Positions 1-8,250 of a stretch of DNA of 40,123 nucleotides are shown piece after piece (the stretch's first letter is position 1; each line of letters starts with the position of its first letter). A program made the translations under genes and the position numbers. The notes under the pieces were generated by a model. The model had not been told where the DNA came from. It ran no database searches and worked only from the letters and a program-made list of their open reading frames with translations. Where the stretch lies: the NCBI GenBank assembly GCA_030834275.1, contig JAURFP010000009.1, forward strand, positions 1 to 40,123, given 5' to 3'. Origin of the DNA: Burkholderiales bacterium. Its GTDB lineage: Bacteria > Pseudomonadota > Gammaproteobacteria > Burkholderiales > Eutrophovitaceae.

Positions 1-397
1 TCCCATCTCTTGCTCCTTTAAGTCCACCACTCACAGGGCAATCGATATAGTCTTTTCCGAAACTTTTTGCCACCTTACTGACTCGATGGGCCGCTCTCGC
101 GCCAATAGTTGAGAAATCTATAATTGTTTTTGTTTTGCTCTCTTTGGTAAGGCAGCCCTCTGAGCTAACAACTCGCTCCACAATCTCTGGTGAGGGCAGA
201 CTCAGCATTACGGTTTGTGCGCGTGATACTAGTTCTTCTAGCGATACTACCGTCTCTAGACCAATTTTGCGGCAATGTCGAATGGCATTTTCGTCAGTAT
301 CGAATGCAATGACGTTGACGCCCGCGTTCTTTAGTCTCTCAGCCATAAGTGATCCCATCTTACCTACCCCAATAAAGCCGACTGTTTCTGCATTCAT
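1..397 (-). CDS. 3-hydroxyisobutyrate dehydrogenase-like NAD(P) oxidoreductase, partial (C-terminus outside window)
   Basis: Not in the ORF track because it runs off the left edge. Reverse translation from the ATG at 397 begins MNAETVGFIGVGKMG, a GxGxxG Rossmann motif near the N-terminus. It then reads through about 132 codons to DCPVSGG near the edge, the substrate-binding signature of the beta-hydroxyacid dehydrogenase family (3-hydroxyisobutyrate, tartronate semialdehyde and 6-phosphogluconate dehydrogenases). Only the NAD-binding half is present, and the catalytic lysine and the all-helical C-terminal domain lie outside. A GGAGAG ribosome site lies about 8 bases upstream of the chosen start. 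It is the last visible gene of a minus-strand series, 59 bases after the SDR. The family is clear but the substrate cannot be assigned. Confidence 0.85.
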   Translation of the reverse strand, partial: MNAETVGFIGVGKMGSLMAERLKNAGVNVIAFDTDENAIRHCRKIGLETVVSLEELVSRAQTVMLSLPSPEIVERVVSSEGCLTKESKTKTIIDFSTIGARAAHRVSKVAKSFGKDYIDCPVSGGLKGARDG

Positions 398-456
398 ATT
401 CCATGCTCTCCAAGTTCGTTTGTAGCGCTCGCGTACATGTTTCTGAAACTGCTAAG

Positions 457-1227
457 TTACATTTGTTTTCCTAAATGTAACCCTCCATCGATTAATATCG
501 ATTCTCCCGTAATGAGTTTGTTTTCGGTTAATAGCCAACGCGTCAGTTCCGCAATATCCCGGGGACTAGCGGAGGCTTTTAGTGGAACAGTTGATCGATA
601 TTTTTCTAAAAACTGCTCATATTTTTCTGGGTCGAATCGTTTCGAGTGCCACTCGGTGTCAATCAATGCGGGACAAATGGCATTGATCTTTATTTCGGGG
701 GCGAGTGCTCTCGCGAGTGCCACCGTCATTGCATTCAAAGCGGCTTTAGATGCGATATATGCTGTTGATGAGCCGATGCTTTTCACGGCGGCAATCGAAG
801 ACATATTCACTATCGATCCACTAGTTTCTTTTAGGTGGGGAGCGCATGCTCTGATCATTTGATAGGCGCCGATTACATTTACCGAATACATACTAATGAA
901 ATCCTCTGCAGTTAAGCCATCGAGGTCATGCGCGGGGACAAATTTGGTAATACCTGCGTTATTCACTAACCCATCTACTCTTCCCCAACGATCAATCGCC
1001 GTTCGAACAATGTTCTTACAAGCCTGATCTTCTTCGATATTTCCAGGCACACAAACCGTATCTACCCCTTCTTTTCTGCAGTGCTTCTCAGTTTCGTATG
1101 CTCCATCTTCGCTCTTACTGTAGTTGATCAAAATATTTGCGCCACTTCTGGCGAGTTCAATAGCACATGCAGACCCGACGCCCGTGCCTGCTCCCGTTAT
1201 GATCATCACCTTGCTATCGTTTTTCAT
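457..1227 (-). CDS. SDR family NAD(P)-dependent oxidoreductase
   Basis: A 256-residue classical short-chain dehydrogenase/reductase. The cofactor motif TGAGTGVG is at about residues 11-18, NNAG at 89-92, the catalytic serine in NMSSIAAV near 143, and the YxxxK pair at Y157/K161. The C-terminal GESILIDGG stretch is typical of FabG/glucose dehydrogenase-like members. The length is normal. The ribosome site before the ATG at 1227 is weak. The gene lies 41 bases downstream of the amidohydrolase and ahead of the hydroxyisobutyrate dehydrogenase-like gene, which suggests successive redox steps on one substrate. The real substrate is unknown. The long plus-strand ORF at 437-862 is only its antisense shadow. 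Confidence 0.9.
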   Translation of the reverse strand: MKNDSKVMIITGAGTGVGSACAIELARSGANILINYSKSEDGAYETEKHCRKEGVDTVCVPGNIEEDQACKNIVRTAIDRWGRVDGLVNNAGITKFVPAHDLDGLTAEDFISMYSVNVIGAYQMIRACAPHLKETSGSIVNMSSIAAVKSIGSSTAYIASKAALNAMTVALARALAPEIKINAICPALIDTEWHSKRFDPEKYEQFLEKYRSTVPLKASASPRDIAELTRWLLTENKLITGESILIDGGLHLGKQM

Positions 1228-1268
1228 ATGCAGATTGTGGTCTTACCATATGAGCTATGAGAATAATT

Positions 1269-2960
1269 TCAAGACCTCAGTAGGTTTCCCGGTAAAGCCC
1301 CTGTTTGTTCATCATTACTAATAATCTCGCAGCCAGATACGAACGTATGCTTATATCCCGTTGCGCGTTGTACCAGTCGCTTACCTCCGGCTGGAAGGTC
1401 GTAATGTACTTCAGCGTCTGTGAGTTTAAGGTTTTCGAAATCGATGACGTTGAGGTCCGCCTTGTATCCGGGTTTAATGAGTCCGCGATCGGTGAGCCCA
1501 TATCCAAGTGCACTAACTCGAGTGTGTTTACGAACCAGGAATTCAATGGGTAATTTTTCCCCACGTTGCCTGTCTCTTGCCCAGTGGGATAGGAGATAAG
1601 TTGGGGCACCCTCATCACACACAGTGCAAACGTGAGCGCCACCATCTCCCAAGCCCATGATGGTCGCATCATCTAGCAGCATCTCACGAATGATCTCTAG
1701 ATTTCCGTCAAAGTAATTTTCAAACGTATGAGCAAGCAGCCCTTTCCCTTGATATTTCATCATGCCATCAAGAGCAACTTCCCAAATCGTTTTATTTTTT
1801 TGCTTAGCAATTTCGCTAATGCTATCGCTGGGAGGCGGCTCATAGTCGAAACCTTTTTGCATCAGAAAAGTGCGAGACATCCAAGTGGCGACTTTCCTTG
1901 TGTGCTCGTCATCTGGAATATTTTTTATCAGGTCTCGGCGCAGGTCCTCTTGATTGAGCAGTGCCGCATATCTTTCCTCTGGATTGAGTTTTTCGAGTAA
2001 TTTCCATTTCGGATGTGTGCAAAATGGGTTAATCGTAGTCTCCAGTCCCATGATGATCACAATTGGACGGCAACCCACTTGACCGTTGACTGAGAGCCCA
2101 GCATTTCTAGCTTCATGAATTTGGTTGCGGGTTTGTCGCCAAAGCTCAGGAGAGTTATTAACTTGTAAAAGTAATATCGACAATGGACGCCCAGAAATCT
2201 CACTTGCCATTCGCATGATTTCGAATTCTCCTGGGCCAAAGTCTGAGTTGACCTCAATAACGCCTTTGCCTGAACGTTTCATTGCTAATGCTAGCCCCTG
2301 TAGCTCGGCTTCCTTAGCGCTCAAGCTGGGGGTATTCCTCCCATCCCGAGTGAGGTGTTTGGTAGTTCTAGAAGTGGTAAATCCCATCGCCCCCCGTTGC
2401 AGTGCTTCCTCGAGTAACCTTCCCATTTTGTCGATCTCGATCTCGGTTGGTATCACCGAGTGGTCTGCACCTTTCTCACCCATTACATAAAATCGCAGTG
2501 GGGCATGGGGAACTTGCGCTCCTATATCAATTGCTTTTTTAGCGTGATCCAATGTATCTAAGTACTCAGGAAAAGACTCCCAATTAAATGACACTCCCTC
2601 AGAAAGAACTGATCCGGGGATATCCTCAACACCCTCCATTAAATTAATGAGGTAAGGAACATCTTTCTTCCGGACTGGAGCGAAACCCACTCCGCAATTT
2701 CCAAAGATCGCAGTGGTCACTCCATGGTAGGTTGATGGGGTGAGATAGGGGTCCCACGTTGCCTGGCCGTCGTAGTGTGTATGGACATCTACAAAACCCG
2801 GTGTAACTAATAATCCTGCGGCATCAATTTCTCTTTTCGCGGGACCTAAGTCTTTGCCTACGTCGAGAATCTTTCCTGAACCAACAGCGACGTCTGCGGT
2901 GAATGCAGCTTCACCAGTGCCATCGACGACAGTGCCGCCTTTTATAAGAAGGTCGTACAT
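1269..2960 (-). CDS. D-aminoacylase / N-acyl-D-amino-acid deacylase family amidohydrolase
   Basis: A 563-residue metal-dependent hydrolase of the amidohydrolase superfamily. It opens with the usual small beta-sandwich (MYDLLIKGGTVVDGTG). The metal-binding HxH is in VDVHTHYDGQ (H60/H62), the family cysteine in GNCGVGFAP, and the catalytic aspartate in GLGDGGAH. The C-terminal part returns to the beta-sandwich (PGYKADLNVID). Known members remove acyl groups from N-acyl-D-amino acids, but many environmental homologues have other or unknown amide or lactone substrates, so the reaction is only a family-level call. It starts 18 bases after the protease-like gene and probably shares its transcript. 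Confidence 0.85.
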   Translation of the reverse strand: MYDLLIKGGTVVDGTGEAAFTADVAVGSGKILDVGKDLGPAKREIDAAGLLVTPGFVDVHTHYDGQATWDPYLTPSTYHGVTTAIFGNCGVGFAPVRKKDVPYLINLMEGVEDIPGSVLSEGVSFNWESFPEYLDTLDHAKKAIDIGAQVPHAPLRFYVMGEKGADHSVIPTEIEIDKMGRLLEEALQRGAMGFTTSRTTKHLTRDGRNTPSLSAKEAELQGLALAMKRSGKGVIEVNSDFGPGEFEIMRMASEISGRPLSILLLQVNNSPELWRQTRNQIHEARNAGLSVNGQVGCRPIVIIMGLETTINPFCTHPKWKLLEKLNPEERYAALLNQEDLRRDLIKNIPDDEHTRKVATWMSRTFLMQKGFDYEPPPSDSISEIAKQKNKTIWEVALDGMMKYQGKGLLAHTFENYFDGNLEIIREMLLDDATIMGLGDGGAHVCTVCDEGAPTYLLSHWARDRQRGEKLPIEFLVRKHTRVSALGYGLTDRGLIKPGYKADLNVIDFENLKLTDAEVHYDLPAGGKRLVQRATGYKHTFVSGCEIISNDEQTGALPGNLLRS

Positions 2961-2978
2961 ATTCTTTGTTATTTTCTG

Positions 2979-3950
2979 TTAATGAAGTCTCGGTTTCTTA
3001 AGGAAGTCGTTTCTATCCGCTGAGATGACTTCCATTCGAAGCACATCGCCACTACGAGACACCGTGATCGATATTTTTACTCCAGCTTCCCCTTGCTTCC
3101 AGATAGACCGAAACAAATTTGCAAGAGAATTAACCTTTTGTCCTTGGACCTCGAGAATTTGATCTCCCTCTTTAATACCTGCTAGCGCAGCCGGGCCAGA
3201 TGGAGCAAGGCTACTTACGAAAAATTTCTGCTCACTGTCGACCGTGTACATTCCGAGCCAAGGTCTTGGTTTGTCTGGCGATTTCCCATATTTAACCATC
3301 TCGTCGAGTATAGGTAAGAGTATGCTGGTGGGGACAACTAGGTTTCCTTGTTGTTGCCTCTCGAACCCTTCTTGCAGTAGCAATGAACCGATCCCAACAA
3401 GATTTCCCATGTTGTTAAATAGTCCAGCACCTCCCCACTGCGGATGGGGCGGCGAAGTATAAATTCCCTCATCAAGCACATATTCCCAGTAACCAGTGAA
3501 CTCTCGGATATCACTTATTTTTGTAGTGAGAGAGTGCTTTTTTCCACCAAAACTGACGATGTATGCTTCTTCGTTTTTTTGAGGCGAGCAGTGTTGCTCG
3601 ATTGGCACTGGCAGGATGTTAAGCGGTTGTGATACTTGGATTAGGCCGAATCCAGAAGCTTGATCATATCCTACGATGTGAGCAGGATAAGTGGCCCCAT
3701 CATTAGCCGTTACCCAGATTGTCTCTGCTTCTGTGATTATGTATCCAATAGTGACAATGAGTCCCTCTCCATTAATAAGAACCCCACTTCCCAAACGCTC
3801 GGTCCCGAGAATGTTAGCCGTGAATGCGTCGTCCGGAACAAAGGTCTTTACCTTAACGACTGCATCAATCACTCGCTCAAGGTCGAATGCAACACGATTC
3901 TTGCTCGGCTGAAGGTTTTCTGGAAAAATCCATTCCTCTGAATTTTGCAT
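2979..3950 (-). CDS. HtrA/DegP-like pseudoprotease with C-terminal PDZ domain
   Basis: A 323-residue protein with a trypsin-like core at about 50-200 and a PDZ domain at about 225-300 (SSLAPSGPAALAGIKEGDQI). It aligns by eye with DegP-type proteases at the glycine-rich strand (GSGVLINGEG) and downstream of the active-site serine (GNLVGI). All three catalytic positions are changed. The NNHV histidine position reads IGYI (Y70). The aspartate of DIAL reads GFGL (G100). The GNSGG serine position reads QWGG (W172). It also lacks a signal peptide, so it is predicted to be cytosolic and without protease activity, perhaps a binding or scaffold protein. A stop codon lies four codons upstream of the ATG, so the start is well bounded, though no clear ribosome site is visible. 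It heads the unit with the amidohydrolase. Confidence 0.8.
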   Translation of the reverse strand: MQNSEEWIFPENLQPSKNRVAFDLERVIDAVVKVKTFVPDDAFTANILGTERLGSGVLINGEGLIVTIGYIITEAETIWVTANDGATYPAHIVGYDQASGFGLIQVSQPLNILPVPIEQHCSPQKNEEAYIVSFGGKKHSLTTKISDIREFTGYWEYVLDEGIYTSPPHPQWGGAGLFNNMGNLVGIGSLLLQEGFERQQQGNLVVPTSILLPILDEMVKYGKSPDKPRPWLGMYTVDSEQKFFVSSLAPSGPAALAGIKEGDQILEVQGQKVNSLANLFRSIWKQGEAGVKISITVSRSGDVLRMEVISADRNDFLKKPRLH

Positions 3951-4103
3951 ATAGAAGAAAAATTAAGTAACACCGCTAATTTTATTCGAGTAGCACGATG
4001 TTCGCCAGGCGTCACTACTTACCGGTCCTGTTTTAGGGCGATGTTAACAATCACTTCTTGTAATCAGAGTTTTGTAGAGATTCTTAAAATGAAGCGAATG
4101 TGG

Positions 4104-5057
4104 CTAATTTCTAGCTCGCGTAGATCGTCCTCCAACCTTCGGCTGCGTATTTCTCCTGTGTTCTTCCGTGATGACATCCGCTAGCAATTCAAAGTCCTTA
4201 CTTCGCGTCCCGCTCTGCCGCATCACCAGAGCAATTTTTCTAGAAACATTTCGTTTTTCTATCGGCCTTGCTACGAGATTTGTTCCTACCAAAGCGCCTG
4301 CTCGGATAACGATTTCGGGAAGCAGGGTGAAACCTAAGTTTCCATCAACCATCTGCAGCAGTGTGAATAGGCTTGTTGCTGACATTTTGGAGTTATCTAA
4401 GTTGAAGGTGTTTGTTTGACAAGCTTGAATAGTATGATCTCGTAAGCAGTGCCCCTCCTCTAGAAGCAATAACTCTGAGGGGTTTATATTTTTGATAACA
4501 ATTTCTCGCTGCTTGGCTTTTGGATTGTCTTGTCTTGCGACAAACCAAAATTCATCGGTTATTAGCTCGCTAACAGTTAGCCCACTGGTATCGTACGGAA
4601 GTGCGATTAGCGCAAAATCCAGCTCGCCCGAGTTGAGTTGATCAAGAATTCGTTCGGAAAAATCCTCCTTTAGGTACAGCTTTAGATCAGGGTAATCAAG
4701 CTTCAGTCTCGGTAGTACGATAGGAAGAAGAAATGGCGCAATTGTAGGAATGACACCGAGCCGAATGTCACCGGTTAACGGTTTTTGAGATTCCCTCGAG
4801 ATGGCGACTAAATCCTCGACACTAGATAAGATAACTTTCGCTCGAAGAACAATTTTTTCACCGATGGTGGTGAGTCGAACGCTTTTCTTGTTCCTCTCGA
4901 TTAATACGGCTCCAAGTATGCTCTCCAGTTCTTTAATTCCCGCCGACAGTGTTGATTGCGTTATAAAAAGTGTACCTGCTGCCTTGTGAAAATTTAATGT
5001 TTCAGATACAGCGATCAGATATTTCAGCTGGCGAATCGTGGGTGAAGCCGAGGTCAC
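4104..5057 (-). CDS. oxyR: LysR-family peroxide regulator OxyR
   Basis: A 317-residue LysR-type regulator. The N-terminal winged helix-turn-helix is at about residues 8-66 (HKAAGTLFITQSTLSAGIKE), and the ligand-binding domain follows. The segment LEEGHCLRDHTIQAC matches the redox loop of OxyR: cysteines at 204 and 213 are nine residues apart, as are C199 and C208 in the E. coli protein. That pairing supports a peroxide sensor rather than a generic LysR. It lies 15 bases downstream of the hydroxylase/desaturase gene on the same strand, an unusual partner for oxyR. No katG or ahpC is visible in the window. The C-terminal tail (about 20 basic residues) is longer than usual. Confidence 0.9.
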   Translation of the reverse strand: MTSASPTIRQLKYLIAVSETLNFHKAAGTLFITQSTLSAGIKELESILGAVLIERNKKSVRLTTIGEKIVLRAKVILSSVEDLVAISRESQKPLTGDIRLGVIPTIAPFLLPIVLPRLKLDYPDLKLYLKEDFSERILDQLNSGELDFALIALPYDTSGLTVSELITDEFWFVARQDNPKAKQREIVIKNINPSELLLLEEGHCLRDHTIQACQTNTFNLDNSKMSATSLFTLLQMVDGNLGFTLLPEIVIRAGALVGTNLVARPIEKRNVSRKIALVMRQSGTRSKDFELLADVITEEHRRNTQPKVGGRSTRARN

Positions 5058-5072
5058 AGTGGGTAACTAAAT

Positions 5073-5864
5073 TTAATTCTGAGTCGAGTGCTGCAATTCG
5101 GTGCCCTGGTCATTTTGATACTCGGATTTCACGTATCGAGTGTTATATCCGTTGAAGAGGTGGCCCAAAAGTCCTCTGTCTAAATCGCTCGTGTTCATGT
5201 ACCAATCGGTAATTGGATAGGTTAAATTCATATTCCTCTCCATCATAATTGGTTGGCTATGATGCGCAGCGTGGTGTCTTCGAATGGTGTTGATAAGAGG
5301 GCAATATCGAACGAACCAGCTCTCCTTCACATGGCAACACAGATGAAATGTCTCGTAGTTTAAGTAGTAGAGAGGCGTGGATAACATCACGATATAGCCT
5401 GCATTCGAAGACCACACGTAACCGATAATTGCTGCTATCGGTAAAGTCACCAACACAAATAATAGGAGCGCGTAGGGAGGGAAGAGGACGATTCTCCACT
5501 CACGGTTGGTGTCATATGTCATTCTTCTTGATGTGAAATATTGGTGATGTTGATGAACATGTCTATGAAATACGGGCATCAGTGCCCCACCCATTCCTTT
5601 AACGGGCCTATGCATCGCGTTTTTATGGATCCACCATTCATTGAAATTAAAAATTACGAGTATCGGCAGAACGATGCCAATTTCAAACCAAGTAGGGGCA
5701 TTAATTTGTCTCAGGCAGAGGTAAATGATCGCAACGCCAGGAACGTAAATCGATAGTAGGTGTCCCCATCCGGAGTACCACGAGGCAATATTACTTTTGT
5801 ACTCTTCTCTAAACGCTTTTTGCTTCTCCGTCATTTCTCCGGAGAAAATGTTTTCAGTGCCCAT
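5073..5864 (-). CDS. Sterol desaturase / fatty acid hydroxylase family membrane di-iron protein
   Basis: A 263-residue integral membrane protein with about four hydrophobic segments and the three histidine clusters of the fatty acid hydroxylase superfamily: HKNAMH (H80/H85), HRHVHQHH (H102/H106/H107) and a late HHAAHH. These bind the di-iron centre used for O2-dependent hydroxylation or desaturation of lipids, sterols or carotenoids. The length is typical. The substrate cannot be read from sequence. It probably heads a two-gene unit with oxyR, which links an O2-activating membrane enzyme with a peroxide-responsive regulator. The start at 5864 is followed by a hydrophilic N-terminus (about 35 residues) before the first membrane segment. 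Confidence 0.88.
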   Translation of the reverse strand: MGTENIFSGEMTEKQKAFREEYKSNIASWYSGWGHLLSIYVPGVAIIYLCLRQINAPTWFEIGIVLPILVIFNFNEWWIHKNAMHRPVKGMGGALMPVFHRHVHQHHQYFTSRRMTYDTNREWRIVLFPPYALLLFVLVTLPIAAIIGYVWSSNAGYIVMLSTPLYYLNYETFHLCCHVKESWFVRYCPLINTIRRHHAAHHSQPIMMERNMNLTYPITDWYMNTSDLDRGLLGHLFNGYNTRYVKSEYQNDQGTELQHSTQN

Positions 5865-6112
5865 CGCTCCCCCCTCGATTGGATGTTTAATAGATTCCCG
5901 ATGATTTCCTAAAGCATACCTTTTTTTACTTAGCTCTTGCAGTTAATGCGCTTCATCGCCGGTTTGGGCGGCGTTACGCTTATGTTTACCAGCTTATCTG
6001 CGCCCTTTCTCCGCGGTAGGTCAGCTGTTTTGGGCCTTAAATTAATGATTAGTCTCATATTTCAATCTGGGGTAATCATGTCTCTATTTTGAGACGAGTG
6101 TTATAGAAATCT

Positions 6113-6141
6113 TTGACTATGTGGCTTGAAAAGGGTATAAA
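6113..6141 (+). promoter_or_regulatory. Sigma70-type promoter of the cold-shock gene
   Basis: The -35 box TTGACT (6113-6118) and the -10 box TATAAA (6136-6141) are separated by exactly 17 bases. Transcription would start near 6148, giving a leader of about 145 bases before the ATG at 6293. That length is similar to the long leaders known for cspA-type genes. Confidence 0.65.
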
Positions 6142-6182
6142 CGCGCCCTGCGGGATAGTCAAGATGAGTGTCGATGGTAAAT

Positions 6183-6197
6183 GAGGGCTTTGCCCTC
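6183..6197 (+). promoter_or_regulatory. Hairpin in the cold-shock mRNA leader
   Basis: GAGGGC-TTT-GCCCTC forms a perfect 6-bp stem with a 3-base loop about 35 bases into the predicted leader. It is not followed by a T-run, so it is not an intrinsic terminator. Leaders of cspA-type mRNAs are known to refold with temperature, and this hairpin could be part of such a structure (inference). Confidence 0.4.
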
Positions 6198-6292
6198 CAG
6201 AGTTAGTCCAGAGTAGTTGTGGTTATTCGTTACTGTGTGAGTCTCTCCTTGGAGTTCTAGCATTTTTTAATCAAAATAAGGATAAGGTTTAC

Positions 6293-6499
6293 ATGGCAAC
6301 AGGAACAGTAAAGTGGTTTAACGATTCCAAAGGATTCGGATTTATTACTCCAGACAATGGTGGCAAAGATTTATTTGCACACTTTTCAGCAATTAGCGGT
6401 GGTGGTTTCAAGACTTTGAAGGAAAACCAGAAGGTATCTTTCGAAGTAACCACTGGTCCAAAAGGGGAGCAGGCAACGAATATCGTTCCGATGGACTAA
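6293..6499 (+). CDS. Cold-shock domain protein (CspA family)
   Basis: A 68-residue single cold-shock domain. It starts [18 protein letters not shown], which contains the RNP1 motif KGFGFI, followed by the RNP2 motif LFAHF. The remaining strands end in ATNIVPMD. The family binds single-stranded RNA and DNA and acts as an RNA chaperone. A strong ribosome site (AAGGATAAGG) precedes the ATG. It is a single-gene transcript with its own promoter, a long leader and a terminator. The paralogue (CspA, C, D or E type) cannot be assigned from one domain. Confidence 0.97.
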   Translation: MATGTVKWFNDSKGFGFITPDNGGKDLFAHFSAISGGGFKTLKENQKVSFEVTTGPKGEQATNIVPMD

Positions 6500-6526
6500 G
6501 TTAGTTGGTCTGATTTCTTTTTGTTG

Positions 6527-6560
6527 AAAAGGCGAGACATGGTCTCGCCTTTTTTGTTTT
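6527..6560 (+). terminator. Rho-independent terminator of the cold-shock gene
   Basis: The stem GGCGAGAC / GTCTCGCC encloses a 3-base loop (ATG) and is extended by an A-run pairing with the following T-run. It ends in TTTTTT. It lies 28 bases after the stop codon. Confidence 0.92.
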
Positions 6561-6639
6561 TGAAACCCGTATTTTGCTTCTGTTACAGACAGTCGATAAA
6601 ATTTCCCCTAAATCTTTTAAGTTATTTCGGGCTATCTCG

Positions 6640-8241
6640 ATGCTAACCAAAACGAATTCCTATGAAGACTTAATAACGGGGTTTTCTTGGAAAATCCCGC
6701 CGCAATACAACATTGCCCAAGATATTTGCGACAAGTGGGCTGACGGCAACGGTAAAACCGCATTAATTTACGAACGCGAAGATCTAAGCGCTAGAGCCTT
6801 TAGTTTCGATGAAATTAAGTCGTTATCGAATAAGCTTGCCAATGCGATGGCAGCTGCTGGTGTTCAGCGAGGCGATCGGATAGGAGTGTTGCTACCTCAA
6901 AAGCCTGAAGCAGCAATCGGCCATCTTGCTGCCTTTAAGCTAGGGGCGATTTCTGTACCTCTCTTCACATTATTTGGACGGGATGCCTTGCGATTCCGGC
7001 TAAAAGATTCGGGTATCAAGTTATTGATAACGGATCTAGAGGGCTGTGAGGTCGTAGAACTGATTCGGGGTGAATTACCCGAGTTGAAGCATATCGTCTG
7101 TATTGACGGAGCAGTCGGAGCGGCGATCGATTTTCAATCGATGTTAGAGGATGCATCGGATGAACTTACCGTTGCGCCAACATCTTGTGATGATCCAGCG
7201 ATGATTATCTATACCTCTGGAACAACGGGGGATCCCAAGGGGGCTTTGCTGCCTCACAGATCGATGCTTGGACATATGCCTGGCGTTGAATTGTCCCATG
7301 ACTTTTTAGGTCAAGATGGAGATTTTATTTGGTCTCCCGCGGATTGGGCATGGATTGGTGGGTTAGTCGACGTATTGTTTGCTGCCTGGCAACTTGGCGT
7401 ACCGGTGTTAGCGAGGAGATTTCAAAAATTTGATCCAGTTGAAGCCGCGCATTTAATCGCTCGACATGATGTTAAGAACGTATTCATGCCACCAACCGCT
7501 ATCAAATTACTGAGGACCCTACCAGCAAAAGACTTTAAGGGGGTGCGATTGCGTTCGATGGCGAGTGGGGGGGAGTCTCTGGGAGCCGAACTGCTGAACT
7601 GGTCAACAGAAACGCTCGGTATCGAAATTAACGAGTTTTACGGGCAAACGGAATGTAACATGACCGTGAGTGGATGCGCGGGGCTGTACAAAATAAAGCC
7701 GGGATCAATCGGGCGCGTTGCGCCCGGCCACCGTATTGGGATAATTGACGACATTGGAAATAGGTTGCCCACAGGAGAAGATGGCCTGATTGCTTTTGAG
7801 TCTCCTAATCCAGTGATGTTCACGAAATATTGGAACAACGAGCAAGGAACAACAGAAAAATTTATAGGTAAATTTTTAGTTACAGGAGATCTCGGGCGCA
7901 TTGATGATGAAGGATACGTTACGTTCCTGGGCCGCCAAGACGACGTTATAACCAGTGCTGGATATCGGATTGGTCCCGGCCCAATCGAGGATTGTTTGTT
8001 GTCTCACCCCTCAGTTGCCCTGTCGGCCGTTGTTGGCAAATCGGATCCAATGCGTACGCAAATTGTAAAAGCATTCGTTGTCTTGAAAGAGGGAGCTAAA
8101 GCATCAGACGAGCTAGTCCAAGAGCTACAAGAGTGGGTTAGATCGCGTCTCGCGAAGCACGAATATCCCAGAGAAATTGAATTCATTAGCGACTTACCGA
8201 GAACGAATACCGGGAAGGTAATTCGTCGCTTGCTAAGATAA
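6640..8241 (+). CDS. AMP-dependent acyl-CoA synthetase/ligase (ACSM/acetyl-CoA synthetase-like)
   Basis: An ANL-superfamily ligase of 533 residues from the ATG at 6640. It activates a carboxylic acid to an acyl-AMP and then to a CoA thioester. The P-loop YTSGTTGDPKG is at about 191-201, the aromatic-loop region around EFYGQTECN, the hinge and A8 motif in TSAGYRIGP, and the catalytic lysine in RTNTGKVIRR at the C-terminus. The ORF track starts at a TTG at 6574, close behind the upstream terminator. The internal ATG (codon 23 of that ORF) fits the family better, since the preceding residues are unlike any ANL N-terminus. It resembles medium-chain acyl-CoA synthetases more than true acetyl-CoA synthetase, which is longer. 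The substrate is unknown. It ends 9 bases from the convergent reductase gene. Confidence 0.88.
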   Translation: MLTKTNSYEDLITGFSWKIPPQYNIAQDICDKWADGNGKTALIYEREDLSARAFSFDEIKSLSNKLANAMAAAGVQRGDRIGVLLPQKPEAAIGHLAAFKLGAISVPLFTLFGRDALRFRLKDSGIKLLITDLEGCEVVELIRGELPELKHIVCIDGAVGAAIDFQSMLEDASDELTVAPTSCDDPAMIIYTSGTTGDPKGALLPHRSMLGHMPGVELSHDFLGQDGDFIWSPADWAWIGGLVDVLFAAWQLGVPVLARRFQKFDPVEAAHLIARHDVKNVFMPPTAIKLLRTLPAKDFKGVRLRSMASGGESLGAELLNWSTETLGIEINEFYGQTECNMTVSGCAGLYKIKPGSIGRVAPGHRIGIIDDIGNRLPTGEDGLIAFESPNPVMFTKYWNNEQGTTEKFIGKFLVTGDLGRIDDEGYVTFLGRQDDVITSAGYRIGPGPIEDCLLSHPSVALSAVVGKSDPMRTQIVKAFVVLKEGAKASDELVQELQEWVRSRLAKHEYPREIEFISDLPRTNTGKVIRRLLR

Positions 8242-8250
8242 AAATTCAAC

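Larger units (their letters stand above)
5865..6292. other. Intergenic region between the hydroxylase gene and the cold-shock gene
   Basis: There are 428 bases without a supported ORF. The right half carries the promoter and leader of the cold-shock gene, annotated separately. The left half should hold the divergent promoter of the minus-strand hydroxylase-oxyR unit, but I cannot pick out a convincing -35/-10 pair there. No repeat or RNA gene is recognised. Confidence 0.6.

Noticed and set aside
437-862. 141-residue plus-strand ORF
   Set aside because: Shadow of the SDR gene on the minus strand, with no recognisable domain and no ribosome site.
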